Notes: generated by a model not told the origin, from the sequence alone. 27,660 bases of DNA from Syntrophaceae bacterium UBA7544 (GCA_002479215.1 DLME01000041.1:282-27941), one strand, 5' to 3'. Shown: positions 8,162 through 16,780, numbered from the stretch's first letter. Program-made: numbers and translations.

Positions 8162-9610
8162 CTACCAATAGTAGCGGAGGCTTGTCATCACAATCGAATT
8201 CGTTGCATAGGGGCTTCCGCCGATGCCGCTAAAGTATGTGTTATCCGTATAAGAATACTGCAAGCCGGCCTGCCACTTTCCGAAGCTGCCCTGGTAGAAT
8301 TTCCACCATGCACCGACTGTAACCTGGGAGACGGCTTCAACCTGGGCCTGACTGCTGGAGATCGGCGCGCCGATGGTGGTGTTATAGAGATTGCTGCCTA
8401 AGCCGTACCCTTTGCCGCCAACATCCTGGTAGTTCCCGGCTACCTGCTCCCGGCCATAATAAGCGTAGAAGCTCCATTCGCTCGTCGGGTCGAACCTCAG
8501 GCCGCCAAGAAGCTGCAATTCTGTAAGCGGGACGAGATTGCCGATCTGGTCCATGGTGACATCGGGCAACTGGCCGGAACCATAGCGACCGATCCCCTGG
8601 CCGTAGAGACCGCTGAACTGGAACTTCAGTTTTTCCGTAAACAGCGGCAGAATGACGCCGACGCCCACGGAATTTTCGGTAGGATTCGTACTCGTCACCG
8701 TTCCGTTGCCGGCAATGCTCGACTCGAAGGTGCGGACAAGGTCAAATATCTCAAAATGTCCCCAACCGGGCTCATAGACTAGTTTCACGATAAAATCCGG
8801 CCAAGCGTTTGCCGATATGGTCCCCTGGAAATTCGAACCTGCTGTTTGGCCGATCGCCAAGTTGGTCTTTGCAGACGGGTTCGGTCCCGTGGCGGCATTC
8901 GCAGTCTGGGCATTTTCGATCGAAAGCGCCAGCCATAACTTTTTATTGTAGTCCGCCACGATACGGAACTGGGGCTGACGCGCCCAGGTAAAGCCGGGCA
9001 CATACTGGGCGTCGATCACGGATGGACTGACTTCGTTGCGCGGCGTAATGCCCTTGTCGTTCAAAGTGACCAGTGACCAGTTCTGGCCGGCCAGCAGGTG
9101 CAGGCCGAGTGCAGACCCGCCGAGTGCATCCCAATCGATTGTCGTATAGAGATTCCGGATCCGAGGGTTATAGGAGTTGCTTTCATTGGAGTTGGCGGTA
9201 GTGGCTGCGCCGAGAAAGTCCATCTCGTAATACCCAGCAAGGTGGGTTCGGGGACTATAATCGCCCTGGACGAGCAGGGAAAGCCTGGATTGGCGCGCGC
9301 TGAAATCCGTTTCTTGCTGGTAATAGCCGGCTGAATTGGACAAGGGCAGCTTTTGAAACGGCGTTGCCACATCCGAATTCATATTCTTGTTGCGGTAAAT
9401 GCCCGCCGCCTCGAGGAAGCCCCCAAAATTGACCGTGATCCCCTTGTAATTCATGGTCAGGCCGCCTGCGTTATTCGCCGGCTGATTGGCTGCCGGCTGA
9501 TCGATTACCGGCTGATTAGCTGCCGACTGAGTATCTGCCGCCAGTACCGGTGTTGCCAGCAGCAGTAATGCTGCAAGCGAAACAAATGTTTTCTTCAATG
9601 TTTTCTTCAT
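8162..9610 (-). CDS. Porin-like outer-membrane protein with Gln/Pro-rich linker, behind a PhoB-type promoter
   Basis: A 482-residue exported protein. It starts with MKKTLKKTFVSLAALLLL...VLA, a clear signal peptide, then a short Asn-Gln-Pro repeat linker, then a long barrel-type region with FGGFLEAAGIYRNKN, RQSRLSLLVQGDY, HLLAGQNWSLV and WARQPQFRIVADY segments, ending SLRYYW with a terminal aromatic. The RQSRL and GQ-W segments resemble the DcaP/phosphate-selective porin type, but this assignment is tentative. I start it at 9610 because AAGGAGG lies seven bases upstream; an in-frame ATG at 9655 would put a charged stretch before the signal peptide. GC content is higher than in the flanking core genes. 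Its promoter region carries a PhoB-box-like repeat, suggesting phosphate-starvation control. Confidence 0.82.
   Translation of the reverse strand: MKKTLKKTFVSLAALLLLATPVLAADTQSAANQPVIDQPAANQPANNAGGLTMNYKGITVNFGGFLEAAGIYRNKNMNSDVATPFQKLPLSNSAGYYQQETDFSARQSRLSLLVQGDYSPRTHLAGYYEMDFLGAATTANSNESNSYNPRIRNLYTTIDWDALGGSALGLHLLAGQNWSLVTLNDKGITPRNEVSPSVIDAQYVPGFTWARQPQFRIVADYNKKLWLALSIENAQTANAATGPNPSAKTNLAIGQTAGSNFQGTISANAWPDFIVKLVYEPGWGHFEIFDLVRTFESSIAGNGTVTSTNPTENSVGVGVILPLFTEKLKFQFSGLYGQGIGRYGSGQLPDVTMDQIGNLVPLTELQLLGGLRFDPTSEWSFYAYYGREQVAGNYQDVGGKGYGLGSNLYNTTIGAPISSSQAQVEAVSQVTVGAWWKFYQGSFGKWQAGLQYSYTDNTYFSGIGGSPYATNSIVMTSLRYYW
9477..9530 (-). repeat. Degenerate tandem repeat encoding the porin N-terminal linker
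   Basis: Plus-strand copies of GCCGGCTGAT or one-base variants recur about every 15-18 bases. They encode the Asn-Gln-Pro/Asp-Gln-Pro repeats between the signal peptide and the barrel. Such repeats can vary in number between strains by slippage. Confidence 0.65.
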
Positions 9611-9657
9611 TCTCTTCCTCCTTGGTTGATAAATGATTTGATTAGTAATTGCCAACC

Positions 9658-9691
9658 ATACTAGCTTACGATAGTTACAGTAATGTTACAG
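9658..9691 (-). promoter_or_regulatory. PhoB box plus -10 element for the second porin gene
   Basis: Read on the minus strand, CTGTAACATTACTGTAAC (plus 9674-9691) is two identical 7-base CTGTAAC repeats separated by four bases, the spacing of the PhoB pho box (CTGTCAT-type 7-mers on an 11-base period). Ten bases after it lies TAGTAT (plus 9658-9663), a -10-like hexamer at the position expected where the pho box replaces the -35. The start codon is about 48 bases further. Match and spacing are seen directly; PhoB control is inferred. Confidence 0.65.
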
Positions 9692-9795
9692 TTCCTTAAA
9701 AATTCGGTTAAAAAAGTGATGGGGCCTTGCCGCACAACGTCACGCTGGCGTGGTGATAAAGTTGAAGTGCGGCTCCCACCGTGGTATAATCCCTT

Positions 9796-10930
9796 GGACT
9801 TTGCGACCGGATTGTATCGAACAGGCGGGATGTACCTGTCATCGTGATGACAGTGTTTGGCAGTCTGGAGCCGCCAGTCGGAGCAATACGCGCTTGAGCA
9901 TACGACTTTGTTGCAAAGCCGGTCGAAATGGACATGCAAGCTCTTACTTTGGAACGTGCGGTAAAACACTCTGCCTTGCAAGAGAAGCTCAATATTCTGA
10001 ATGAAGCTTTTGAACGCACTAAAAAGTTCGATGAACTTCTCGGTGCGAGCGTTTAGATGCAGAATCTCTATGACAAGCTATCGCAGATGATCAATTCCGA
10101 AGCCATGGTATTGACCACCGGTTAAAGCAGTACTGGTAAAGAGTTTGTCGCCATGGTTTTACACGAACAAAGCCGACGGCGAGGCGGACCGTTTGTTGCG
10201 ATCAGCTGTGCTGCGTTACCTGAAAAATTATTGGAAAGCGAACTTTTTGGTCATATACGCGGAACATTCACCGAGCTTCTCGACGAAATTGGCGATTTCC
10301 CATTGAACCCGCAGCCAAAGCTCCTCCGCGCCTTGGCAGAAAGTAGCATCAGTCCGATCGGAGGCGACAGGAAGATATTTTTTGATGTAAGAGTCGTCGC
10401 CACGACAAATCGTGACCTCGAATCCGCTATAGAAGAAGACTGGTCCCGGGAGGGGTTTTTTTCGTATTAGTGTAATCCTGGTTGAACTTCCTCCGCTTCG
10501 TGCGCGGGGAACGGATATTCTGCTCTCAGCACAACATTTCATGGAACAGTTCGCAACCCGTTCTGGCAAAACCGTAGTGGAATTGTCGAAAGCTGTAGCA
10601 GAGAAGCTACTTGACTATGCATGGTCCTGGAACGTATGAGAACTGAGGAATGCCATCGAACGCGCTGTAGCATTGACACAGTATGAAAAGCTCATCGTGG
10701 AGGATCTTTCGGGGAAAATTCGCGCTTACCGTAGTACGGATATGATCATTGGCAGCAGCGATCCTGCTGAACTTGTGTCCATGGAAGAGGTAGAGCGACG
10801 TTATCTTTTCTATGTACCGCAGTCTGTTGGCGGCAACAAGACAATCGCCGCACGGCTGTTGGGCTCAGACCGCACGACTTTATACTGAAAGCTTCGGCGG
10901 TATGGAGTCGTCAGTGATGAAGAGGATTGA
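9796..10930 (+). pseudogene. NtrC-family sigma-54 response regulator, multiply disrupted
   Basis: Conceptual translation follows the NtrC layout: end of a receiver domain (VPVIVMTVFGSLE, then YDFVAKPVE with its conserved Lys-Pro), linker, sigma-54 AAA+ domain (TGKEFVAMVLHEQ after Walker A, ELFGH, LDEIGDFPL, VVATTNRDLE), and a Fis-type helix-turn-helix (GGNKTIAARLLGSDRTTLY then KLRRYGV). Lesions: TGA at 9895, TAG at 10054, TAA at 10123 inside Walker A, loss of about 20 residues after the GTFT of the GAFTGA loop near 10272, an extra T in the T7 run 10456-10462, TGA at 10637, and TGA at 10886 just before the natural end. The receiver's phosphorylated Asp is not recognisable; 9611-9795 is too decayed to read. 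It cannot make a working activator. Confidence 0.92.
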
Positions 10931-11050
10931 TATCATTACACAGTCGCTCATCCTATCAATGTAAAATTATCAACATCTGAGGAAAACAAAAACTTTTAAG
11001 GCATTTTATAGCATACCCGAATCTATTCATATAATCGATATCAAGAGCAA

Positions 11051-11087
11051 ATATGGCATTTCGCCCCAGTGTGGCTAAATGCCATAT
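11051..11087. promoter_or_regulatory. Perfect 11-base dyad upstream of the sigma-54 promoter
   Basis: ATATGGCATTT (11051-11061) is mirrored by AAATGCCATAT (11077-11087) with 15 bases between, some of which can extend the hairpin (GCC/GGC). It lies 130-170 bases upstream of the sigma-54 promoter, the usual distance of an enhancer bound by an NtrC-type activator. No T-run follows, so a terminator is less likely. The activator is not known. Confidence 0.55.
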
Positions 11088-11218
11088 CTAATCAAGTTTA
11101 TTTTTAACATAGTTTTTAAACCCATATAAAGTTTCTAATAAGCAAAATGTCCGGTCTACCGTAGCTGGACGCTTCCACCATTCCAAGCTGCAATCTCTAT
11201 ATTACAGTTTTTATAAGT

Positions 11219-11235
11219 TGGCACCACCTTTGCTA
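11219..11235 (+). promoter_or_regulatory. Sigma-54 (RpoN) promoter
   Basis: TGGCAC (11219-11224), five bases, TTGC (11230-11233) matches the -24/-12 consensus TGGCAC-N5-TTGC exactly, with the invariant GG and GC ten bases apart. Transcription would start near 11245, leaving a leader of about 64 bases before the first ribosome site. It faces the small exported protein gene at 11309. Confidence 0.82.
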
Positions 11236-11308
11236 TAAGAAAATATAAATAACTAACTATAAGGGGATACGTTCGGAAGAACGGAAATGCACCATAAGGA
11301 GGTGGCTT

Positions 11309-11927
11309 ATGTCAGATAAAAAATCCAATCAAAAATCAAATCTAAATAAAGGAGAAAGAAACATGCAAAAAAAACGGATGATTGTTATTAATATTTTTTG
11401 TTGCCTTCTTTTCTTAACCGCTGCTTCAGGGACATCTGCCGATGATAAAAAATTGGGGAAATTCGTCGGGAACGAAAAGGTGAAGAGCTCTTTTGAAAAG
11501 TGTGAGGTTAAAGCAGATATCAACTATTACATCAGCGGTTCTGATGTTTACCCTAGGGCAATATTAGGATTGAATAAGACCTACACTCTGGAACCTACCT
11601 CGTGGAAAAAAATGGATTTCACACCAGAAAAACTTTGTAGGACGGTCGAAAATATGGAATCGAGAGCTCGTGACTATGATGAATCTGAATTTGGCTTTGC
11701 ACTTCTTGATGATAAAGGAAAACAAATTGGAATATGGTATTCTATGCTTTATGCAAGGACAGCAATTATAATTAAAGAAGATAAGAAGGTTACAATATAT
11801 CAGCCAAGGCGATATAGACGGCGATTGCCATATTGATATGTGGGATAGCTTCATTATATGCCATAAAAATACTTACTGCATCAAACAGTTTCAAAAAGAT
11901 TGGCATAAAATTACCGGACTACTCTAG
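11309..11927 (+). CDS. Small exported protein of unknown function, probably frameshifted near its 3' end
   Basis: The intact frame runs 11309-11836 (175 residues). Two starts fit: ATG 11309 with a strong AAGGAGGT five bases upstream, or ATG 11363 with GGAG eight bases upstream. The second gives a standard signal peptide (MQKKRM, hydrophobic core, cut near TSA), so the mature protein is likely periplasmic, about 130 residues; the first adds 18 polar residues. I recognise no family. The frame ends in an unusual basic tail (PRRYRRRLPY). Another frame is open at the same point from about 11808 to a TAG at 11925-11927 and reads GDIDGDCHIDMWDSFIICHK with more Cys and Trp beyond. One extra A in the CCAAGG at 11804-11809 would explain the switch. 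A hairpin follows at 11935, fitting the longer end. Confidence 0.6.
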
Positions 11928-11934
11928 CTTTGTG

Positions 11935-11953
11935 TTCCCTTGTTGGAAGGGAA
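11935..11953 (+). terminator. Weak terminator hairpin after the sigma-54-dependent gene
   Basis: TTCCCTT (11935-11941) and AAGGGAA (11947-11953) form a perfect 7-pair stem with a GTTGG loop and only a three-T tail. It sits eight bases after the stop codon reached by the shifted reading frame of the preceding gene. Confidence 0.5.
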
Positions 11954-12400
11954 TTTAATCGGTTTGTGTTAGCGGCGTTAAAAAATAGGCTGAAAATGGC
12001 GGAGGTAGTTCGGGGTGTGAGAAGTGGAGATGCGAAACGAGCTATACAGCGGACAATTGCGGCATAATTTTTAATCTTAAATAATAAATCCATATTAATA
12101 TGTTGGATAAATTCGTATTAGATCTGGCTGCGGTAAGAGAGACAAAGCATGGTGCAGACATAAAATAATAGCCATGGTTCTTTAAAATACTCAATGACTT
12201 AAAGCGACCTTTGGCGGATTTCGCCAGAATCTCAGCCGATCTTCAATTGTCATCGGTTTTTGCATTTCGGGGGGACACGGTAAGACGCTTTGGTCATGGA
12301 GCTGGCGCGCAGCCAACAACTCGGAAAAAAAGATGCCGGACGCGTGTCACGGAGAATTTAGATGATTTGCACAACTCAACCCTTCAAGAGAGGAATACCT
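11954..12400. other. Gene-free stretch between the sigma-54 locus and the efflux operon
   Basis: A short open stretch on the plus strand up to a TAA at about 12064 reads FVLAALKNRLKMAEVV and on to QRTIAA; it has no start or ribosome site and no family I know. A TGGCG/CGCCA dyad with a 5-base spacer lies at 12212-12226. The efflux operon promoter should be in this stretch, but no convincing -35/-10 pair or sigma-54 site was found. Confidence 0.5.
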
Positions 12401-13585
12401 ATGCCAAGATTCATTGCACTCGCGGTACGCTTAGTGGTACTCGCTATCACCGTCTTGTTCGTCGCTGTCTGTTCCAATACGGGGAGCGAGAAAACCGAGG
12501 TGACCGTGGCCGTGGCAAAAGCCGCCGTGGAAGACCTGTCGAGCGATCTGAGTCTGACCGCCGAGTTGAGGCCGTTTCAGGAGATTGAGGTAATGGCCAA
12601 GGTAGCGGGGTACGTCAGGGCCATCCATGTGGATATAGGGGACCGGGTGAAAAAGGGCCAGTTGCTGGCCGTGCTGGAAGTCCCGGAGATGGCGGATGAC
12701 CTAACGGTGGGTAAGGACGAATTGCGCCGGGCGCAAGCAGCGCATGACATCGCAGATCTCTCCTTCAAAAGGCTTTCCCAGGTCGCGGCCCAGAGACCAG
12801 GATTGGTGGCCCAGCAGGAGATCGACGATGCCAGGAGCAGGGACTTGGTGGCGGAGGCCCAGGTTGCAGTGGCGAGAGCCGCACTGGGGAGGATCAAAAC
12901 GATGCTCGACTACTCGCGGGTGACCGCTCCCTTCGACGGCGTGGTGACCAAGCGTTACGCGGACACCGGCTCTATGATTCAAGCCGGCACCGCCTCCCAG
13001 ATCCAGGCTATGCCACTGGTGCGTCTCTCCGAGAACAGCAGGCTCCGGCTTATTGTTCCAGTTCCCGAGTCGGCCGTTCCCACCGTCCATGTCGGCCAAC
13101 AGGTCAAGGTGCTTGTCCCGACCATCAACCGCGCGTTTTTCGGCAAGGTTGCCCGTTTCACCAGTAAACTTTCCTCCAGCACGCGTACCATGAACACCGA
13201 GATCGATGTGCCAAATCCGAAGATGGTCTTAGTTCCAGGGATGTACGCGGAAGTGAGTTTGAACCTCAACCGGCGCGAAAAGGTGTTATCTATCCCGGTG
13301 ACTGCGGTCGATTTGACCGGCGGCGAAACCTCCCAGCAACCCACGGGAGGAGCGAACGGCCGCAGCGGCCAGGTGATGGTGGTGGCAGCTGGCAACCGGA
13401 TCGAGGTTCGGCGTGTTTCCCTCGGGCTGGAGACCGCCAACAAGGTGGAAGTCCTTTCCGGGCTGAAGGAGGGGGACCTCGTCGTGATCGGCGAACGCTC
13501 CAGCCTGCAGGCCGGCCAGAAAGTGCAGCCTAAGGTCACGACCATGGGCGGAGCGCTCTCGGCGAACGGCCACCTGGAGGATTAA
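12401..13585 (+). CDS. RND efflux periplasmic adaptor (membrane fusion protein)
   Basis: A 394-residue HlyD/AcrA-type adaptor that links an RND pump to its outer-membrane channel. The N-terminus is hydrophobic and ends VAVCS; Cys24 could be lipidated, although Val before it is unusual for a lipobox. Next come the first lipoyl half (EVMAKVAGYVRAIHVDIGDRVKKGQLLAVLE), an alpha-helical hairpin, the second lipoyl half (TAPFDGVVTKRYADTGSMIQ), the beta-barrel (RLIVPVPESAVPTVHVGQQVKV) and a membrane-proximal domain. The ATG at 12401 has GAGAGGA just upstream; the upstream in-frame ATG at 12362 would put a polar leader before the signal sequence. The pump gene starts three bases after the stop. The locus is clearly more GC-rich than the core genes. 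Confidence 0.95.
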   Translation: MPRFIALAVRLVVLAITVLFVAVCSNTGSEKTEVTVAVAKAAVEDLSSDLSLTAELRPFQEIEVMAKVAGYVRAIHVDIGDRVKKGQLLAVLEVPEMADDLTVGKDELRRAQAAHDIADLSFKRLSQVAAQRPGLVAQQEIDDARSRDLVAEAQVAVARAALGRIKTMLDYSRVTAPFDGVVTKRYADTGSMIQAGTASQIQAMPLVRLSENSRLRLIVPVPESAVPTVHVGQQVKVLVPTINRAFFGKVARFTSKLSSSTRTMNTEIDVPNPKMVLVPGMYAEVSLNLNRREKVLSIPVTAVDLTGGETSQQPTGGANGRSGQVMVVAAGNRIEVRRVSLGLETANKVEVLSGLKEGDLVVIGERSSLQAGQKVQPKVTTMGGALSANGHLED

Positions 13586-13588
13586 ACC

Positions 13589-16500
13589 GTGTCCCGTTTT
13601 GCAATCCGCAATCCGTATTTCATTCTCGTCGTCAGCCTTTTCATTCTAGTGGTGGGGGTCTCCAGTACAAGCAGGATGCCGGTCGACATGTTTCCCTCCA
13701 TGAACATCCCGGTGGTGGTCGTGGCCACGTTCTACTCAGGGATGCCTCCCGAACAAATCGAAACCGACATCACTAGCCGTTTTGAACGCTTCTTTACCCT
13801 GGGAAGCGGCATCGATCACATCGAATCTCGATCCCTGCCGGGGGTGAGCGTGATCAAGGTCTACTTCCAGCCAGGCACCAATCCAGATTCGGCGGTCAAC
13901 ACCATCTCCAACCTGGCCATGGCGCAGCTGCGCCGGCTCCCGCCGGGAACGCTGCCGCCGGTGGTGCTCAAGTTTGACGCTTCGAGCCTGCCGGTCTGCC
14001 TAGTGACCCTGAAGGGAGAGGGGCTGGATGAGACCAAGCTGCGCGACCTTGCGCAGTTCCAGGTGCGCAACCAGATCGCCGGTGTCCCGGGCGCCAGCGT
14101 CCCCCAGCCTTTCGGCGGTGGCTACCGCCAGATCATGGTCTATACCGATCCCCACAAGCTGGAAGCGCACCAGATGAGTATTATGGACGTGGTGCGGGCG
14201 GTCAACGAGGCGAACCTAATCCTTCCCTCCGGCGACGTGCAGATCGGCCCCCTCGACTACAACATCTACACCAACAGCCAGTTGGATACTGTCGAGCAGA
14301 TCAACGAGCTGCCGATCAAAATGGTCGGCCAGTCCCCGGTCCGCGTGGCGGACATCGGCATTGCCAAGGACGCTCAGCAGATCCAGACTAACATCGTCCG
14401 GGTCGACGGCCAGCGTTCGGTCTACCTCCCGGTCCTGAAGCAGGGGGGGGACACCAACACCATCGCGGTGGTGGACGGGATCAAGCATGCGGTGAAGCAC
14501 CTGCTCGATGTGCCGAAGGAGTTGATCAGCCGGGTAGTGTTCGACCAGTCGGTGTTCGTGAAGACTGCGATCGAGACGCTTTTGCATGAGGGGGCGATCG
14601 GTCTCTTCCTCACCTCGGTGATGATCCTGGTCTTCCTCGGCAGCATGCGGGCCACGGTGGCGGTCTTCTTTTCGATCCCCCTCTCTGCCTTGGCAACCTT
14701 CATCGCCCTCTCGCTGGGGGGGAGCTCTCTCAACAGCATGGTGCTGGGGGGGCTGGCGCTCGCCTTTTCCCGGCTGATCGACAACTCGGTCGTCGTTTTG
14801 GAGAACATCTACCGCCACCTTGAACTGGGGGAGGCCCCCGAGATAGCCGCCGAAAAGGGAGGGGCGGAAGTGGCGCTCCCGGTCCTGGCCGCCACCCTTA
14901 CCACTGTGGTGGTGTTCTTCCCGGTCACTTTTCTCTATGGGGTGAGCAAGTTCCTCTTCTCCGCCCTGGCGCTGGCCGTGGTCCTTTCCCTGTTTGCCTC
15001 GTACATTGTTGCCATGACCGTCGTGCCGCTCTTTTGTGCCCGCTTCATCAAGGCCCCCGCCCACCACGGCACGCCGGCTTCCGAGATGTCCGTCACGGTG
15101 GACCACCCGAAGGGGCAGATCACCTTCAGCGAACGCTTCAACGTTTGGTTTAACGACCGCTTTGAATCTTTTCTCAAGTTCTATGACCGGACGGTCGCCG
15201 TGACGCTGCGGCGGCCGATCGCGACGCTGGCGTGGTTTGGCGTGATCTTCGCGCTCAGCGTTGCCCTTTTTCCGCTTCTGGGCGTATCGTTCTTCCCGCG
15301 TACCGATGCCGGCCAGTTCGTCATCAACCTCAAGGCACCGTCCGGCACACGCCTTTCCTTGACGGAGGAAGAGGTCGCCAAGGTGGAGAACTTGGTTCGC
15401 CAGATTGTCCTCCCAAAAGACCTAGGGATGATGGTCTCCAACATTGGCTCGACCCCCGACTTTTCTGCCATCTATACCCCAAACTCCGCCATGCACACCG
15501 CATTTGTCCAGGTGAGTCTGAAGGAAGGGCACAAGATCGGCAGCTATGAGTACATGGACCGGGTGAAGCGGCGGATTGCCGCAGAGCTTCCGGAATTGAC
15601 CACCTATTTCCAGTCCGGCGCCCTGGTGGATGCCGTACTGAACCTGGGGATGCCGGCCCCGATCGATGTGCAGGTGGCGGGCTACAACATGCAGGCCGCC
15701 TTTGATATGGCCCAGAAGCTCGCCGCGCAAATCCGTACGATAAGCGGGGCAGCGGATGCTTACATACCGCAGGACCTGGACTATCCGGCGCTCAGGATGG
15801 ACATCGACCGGACCCGCGCCAGCGAGCTCGGCCTGAACCAGTTGGAGGTGGTCGACAACGTTATTACCGCTCTCACCTCGAACGGCATGATCGCACCGAG
15901 CTACTGGATCGACCCGAAGACCGGCAACGACTACATGCTAACGGTTCAGTATCCGGAAAACCAGATCACCTCTCTGGCGGATTTGTCGGCGATCCCACTC
16001 AAGGCTGTCGGCAGCACCGAGCCGACCCGGCTGAACATGATCAGCAGTTTGCACCGCATCACCTCTCCCACGGAGGTTGACCATTACCAGCTACGTCGCA
16101 CTATCGACATCTACGTCCGGCCGCAGCATGAAGACCTGGGCAAGATAGCCAACACCATCGACGGCATCATCGCCAAGACCAAAATGTCCGAAGGATTGAC
16201 CGTTACCCTGCGCGGCAGCGTGCAGGGGATGAGGTCATCGTTCAGCAGTTTCGCCATCGGGCTCTGCCTCGCGGTGGTCCTCCTCTACCTGATCCTGGTA
16301 GCCCAGTTCCGCTCGTTCATCGACCCGTTCATCATCCTGGTTGCTGTGCCGCCGGCGTTGACGGGAGTGATCGTCACCCTTTTGCTGACTGGGACGACGC
16401 TCAACGTTATGTCGCTTATGGGAGTCGTCATGCTGGTGGGGATCGCGGTATCGAACAGCATCCTGATCGTCGAATTCACCCGCCGTCTGCGGGAGGAGGG

Positions 16501-16780
16501 GATGGGGGTGCAGGAGGCGGTGGCGGCTGCCTGTCGCATCAGGCTCCGTCCGGTGCTGATGACCTCCCTGGCGACCATCATCGGGCTTCTCCCCATGGCC
16601 CTCAAGCTTGGAGCGGGGAGCGAGTCGTACGCCCCGCTGGCGCGGGCGGTCCTGGGGGGATTGGGTGTGTCGGTTGTGCTTACGGTATTCTTGGTTCCCG
16701 CCGCGTATTTGCTGGTGTACGGCAAGGAGCGAAAGGGATTGGGAATCGGATCGCTTTTGCAAAAATGGAGGAGTGTATGA
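13589..16780 (+). CDS. RND family efflux pump, inner-membrane permease
   Basis: A 1063-residue AcrB/MexB-like proton-driven exporter with the two-fold repeat of the family: TM1 (FILVVSLFILVVGV), a large periplasmic porter loop, TM2-6, a central cytoplasmic loop, TM7 near residue 545, a second porter loop, and TM8-12. The proton-relay residues differ from AcrB: the TM4 Asp pair is Asp398-Asn399 in SRLIDNSVVVLENI, and the TM10 position of the relay Lys is Ser955 in GIAVSNSILIVEF. Such variants occur in a divergent RND branch; function is probably retained, but substrate class cannot be assigned. The GTG start at 13589 is set by the adaptor stop three bases before; the stop overlaps the next gene as ATGA. 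High GC. Confidence 0.95.
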   Translation: MSRFAIRNPYFILVVSLFILVVGVSSTSRMPVDMFPSMNIPVVVVATFYSGMPPEQIETDITSRFERFFTLGSGIDHIESRSLPGVSVIKVYFQPGTNPDSAVNTISNLAMAQLRRLPPGTLPPVVLKFDASSLPVCLVTLKGEGLDETKLRDLAQFQVRNQIAGVPGASVPQPFGGGYRQIMVYTDPHKLEAHQMSIMDVVRAVNEANLILPSGDVQIGPLDYNIYTNSQLDTVEQINELPIKMVGQSPVRVADIGIAKDAQQIQTNIVRVDGQRSVYLPVLKQGGDTNTIAVVDGIKHAVKHLLDVPKELISRVVFDQSVFVKTAIETLLHEGAIGLFLTSVMILVFLGSMRATVAVFFSIPLSALATFIALSLGGSSLNSMVLGGLALAFSRLIDNSVVVLENIYRHLELGEAPEIAAEKGGAEVALPVLAATLTTVVVFFPVTFLYGVSKFLFSALALAVVLSLFASYIVAMTVVPLFCARFIKAPAHHGTPASEMSVTVDHPKGQITFSERFNVWFNDRFESFLKFYDRTVAVTLRRPIATLAWFGVIFALSVALFPLLGVSFFPRTDAGQFVINLKAPSGTRLSLTEEEVAKVENLVRQIVLPKDLGMMVSNIGSTPDFSAIYTPNSAMHTAFVQVSLKEGHKIGSYEYMDRVKRRIAAELPELTTYFQSGALVDAVLNLGMPAPIDVQVAGYNMQAAFDMAQKLAAQIRTISGAADAYIPQDLDYPALRMDIDRTRASELGLNQLEVVDNVITALTSNGMIAPSYWIDPKTGNDYMLTVQYPENQITSLADLSAIPLKAVGSTEPTRLNMISSLHRITSPTEVDHYQLRRTIDIYVRPQHEDLGKIANTIDGIIAKTKMSEGLTVTLRGSVQGMRSSFSSFAIGLCLAVVLLYLILVAQFRSFIDPFIILVAVPPALTGVIVTLLLTGTTLNVMSLMGVVMLVGIAVSNSILIVEFTRRLREEGMGVQEAVAAACRIRLRPVLMTSLATIIGLLPMALKLGAGSESYAPLARAVLGGLGVSVVLTVFLVPAAYLLVYGKERKGLGIGSLLQKWRSV

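Noticed and set aside
9661..10019. Minus-strand open frames over the regulator pseudogene
   Set aside because: They are antisense to a clearly recognisable, decayed response-regulator sequence and have no motifs of their own.
11911..12093. 60-codon minus-strand open frame after the sigma-54 gene
   Set aside because: No ribosome site, no recognisable family, and it overlaps the terminator hairpin.
12211..12588. Open frame overlapping the start of the efflux adaptor
   Set aside because: Arg-rich composition, no ribosome site, and it shares DNA with the clearly real adaptor gene.
14216..15106. A 296-codon open frame antisense to the RND pump gene
   Set aside because: It is a by-product of GC-rich codon use in the pump gene: the composition is His/Arg/Gly/Asp-rich, low in hydrophobics, with no ribosome site and no known motif.
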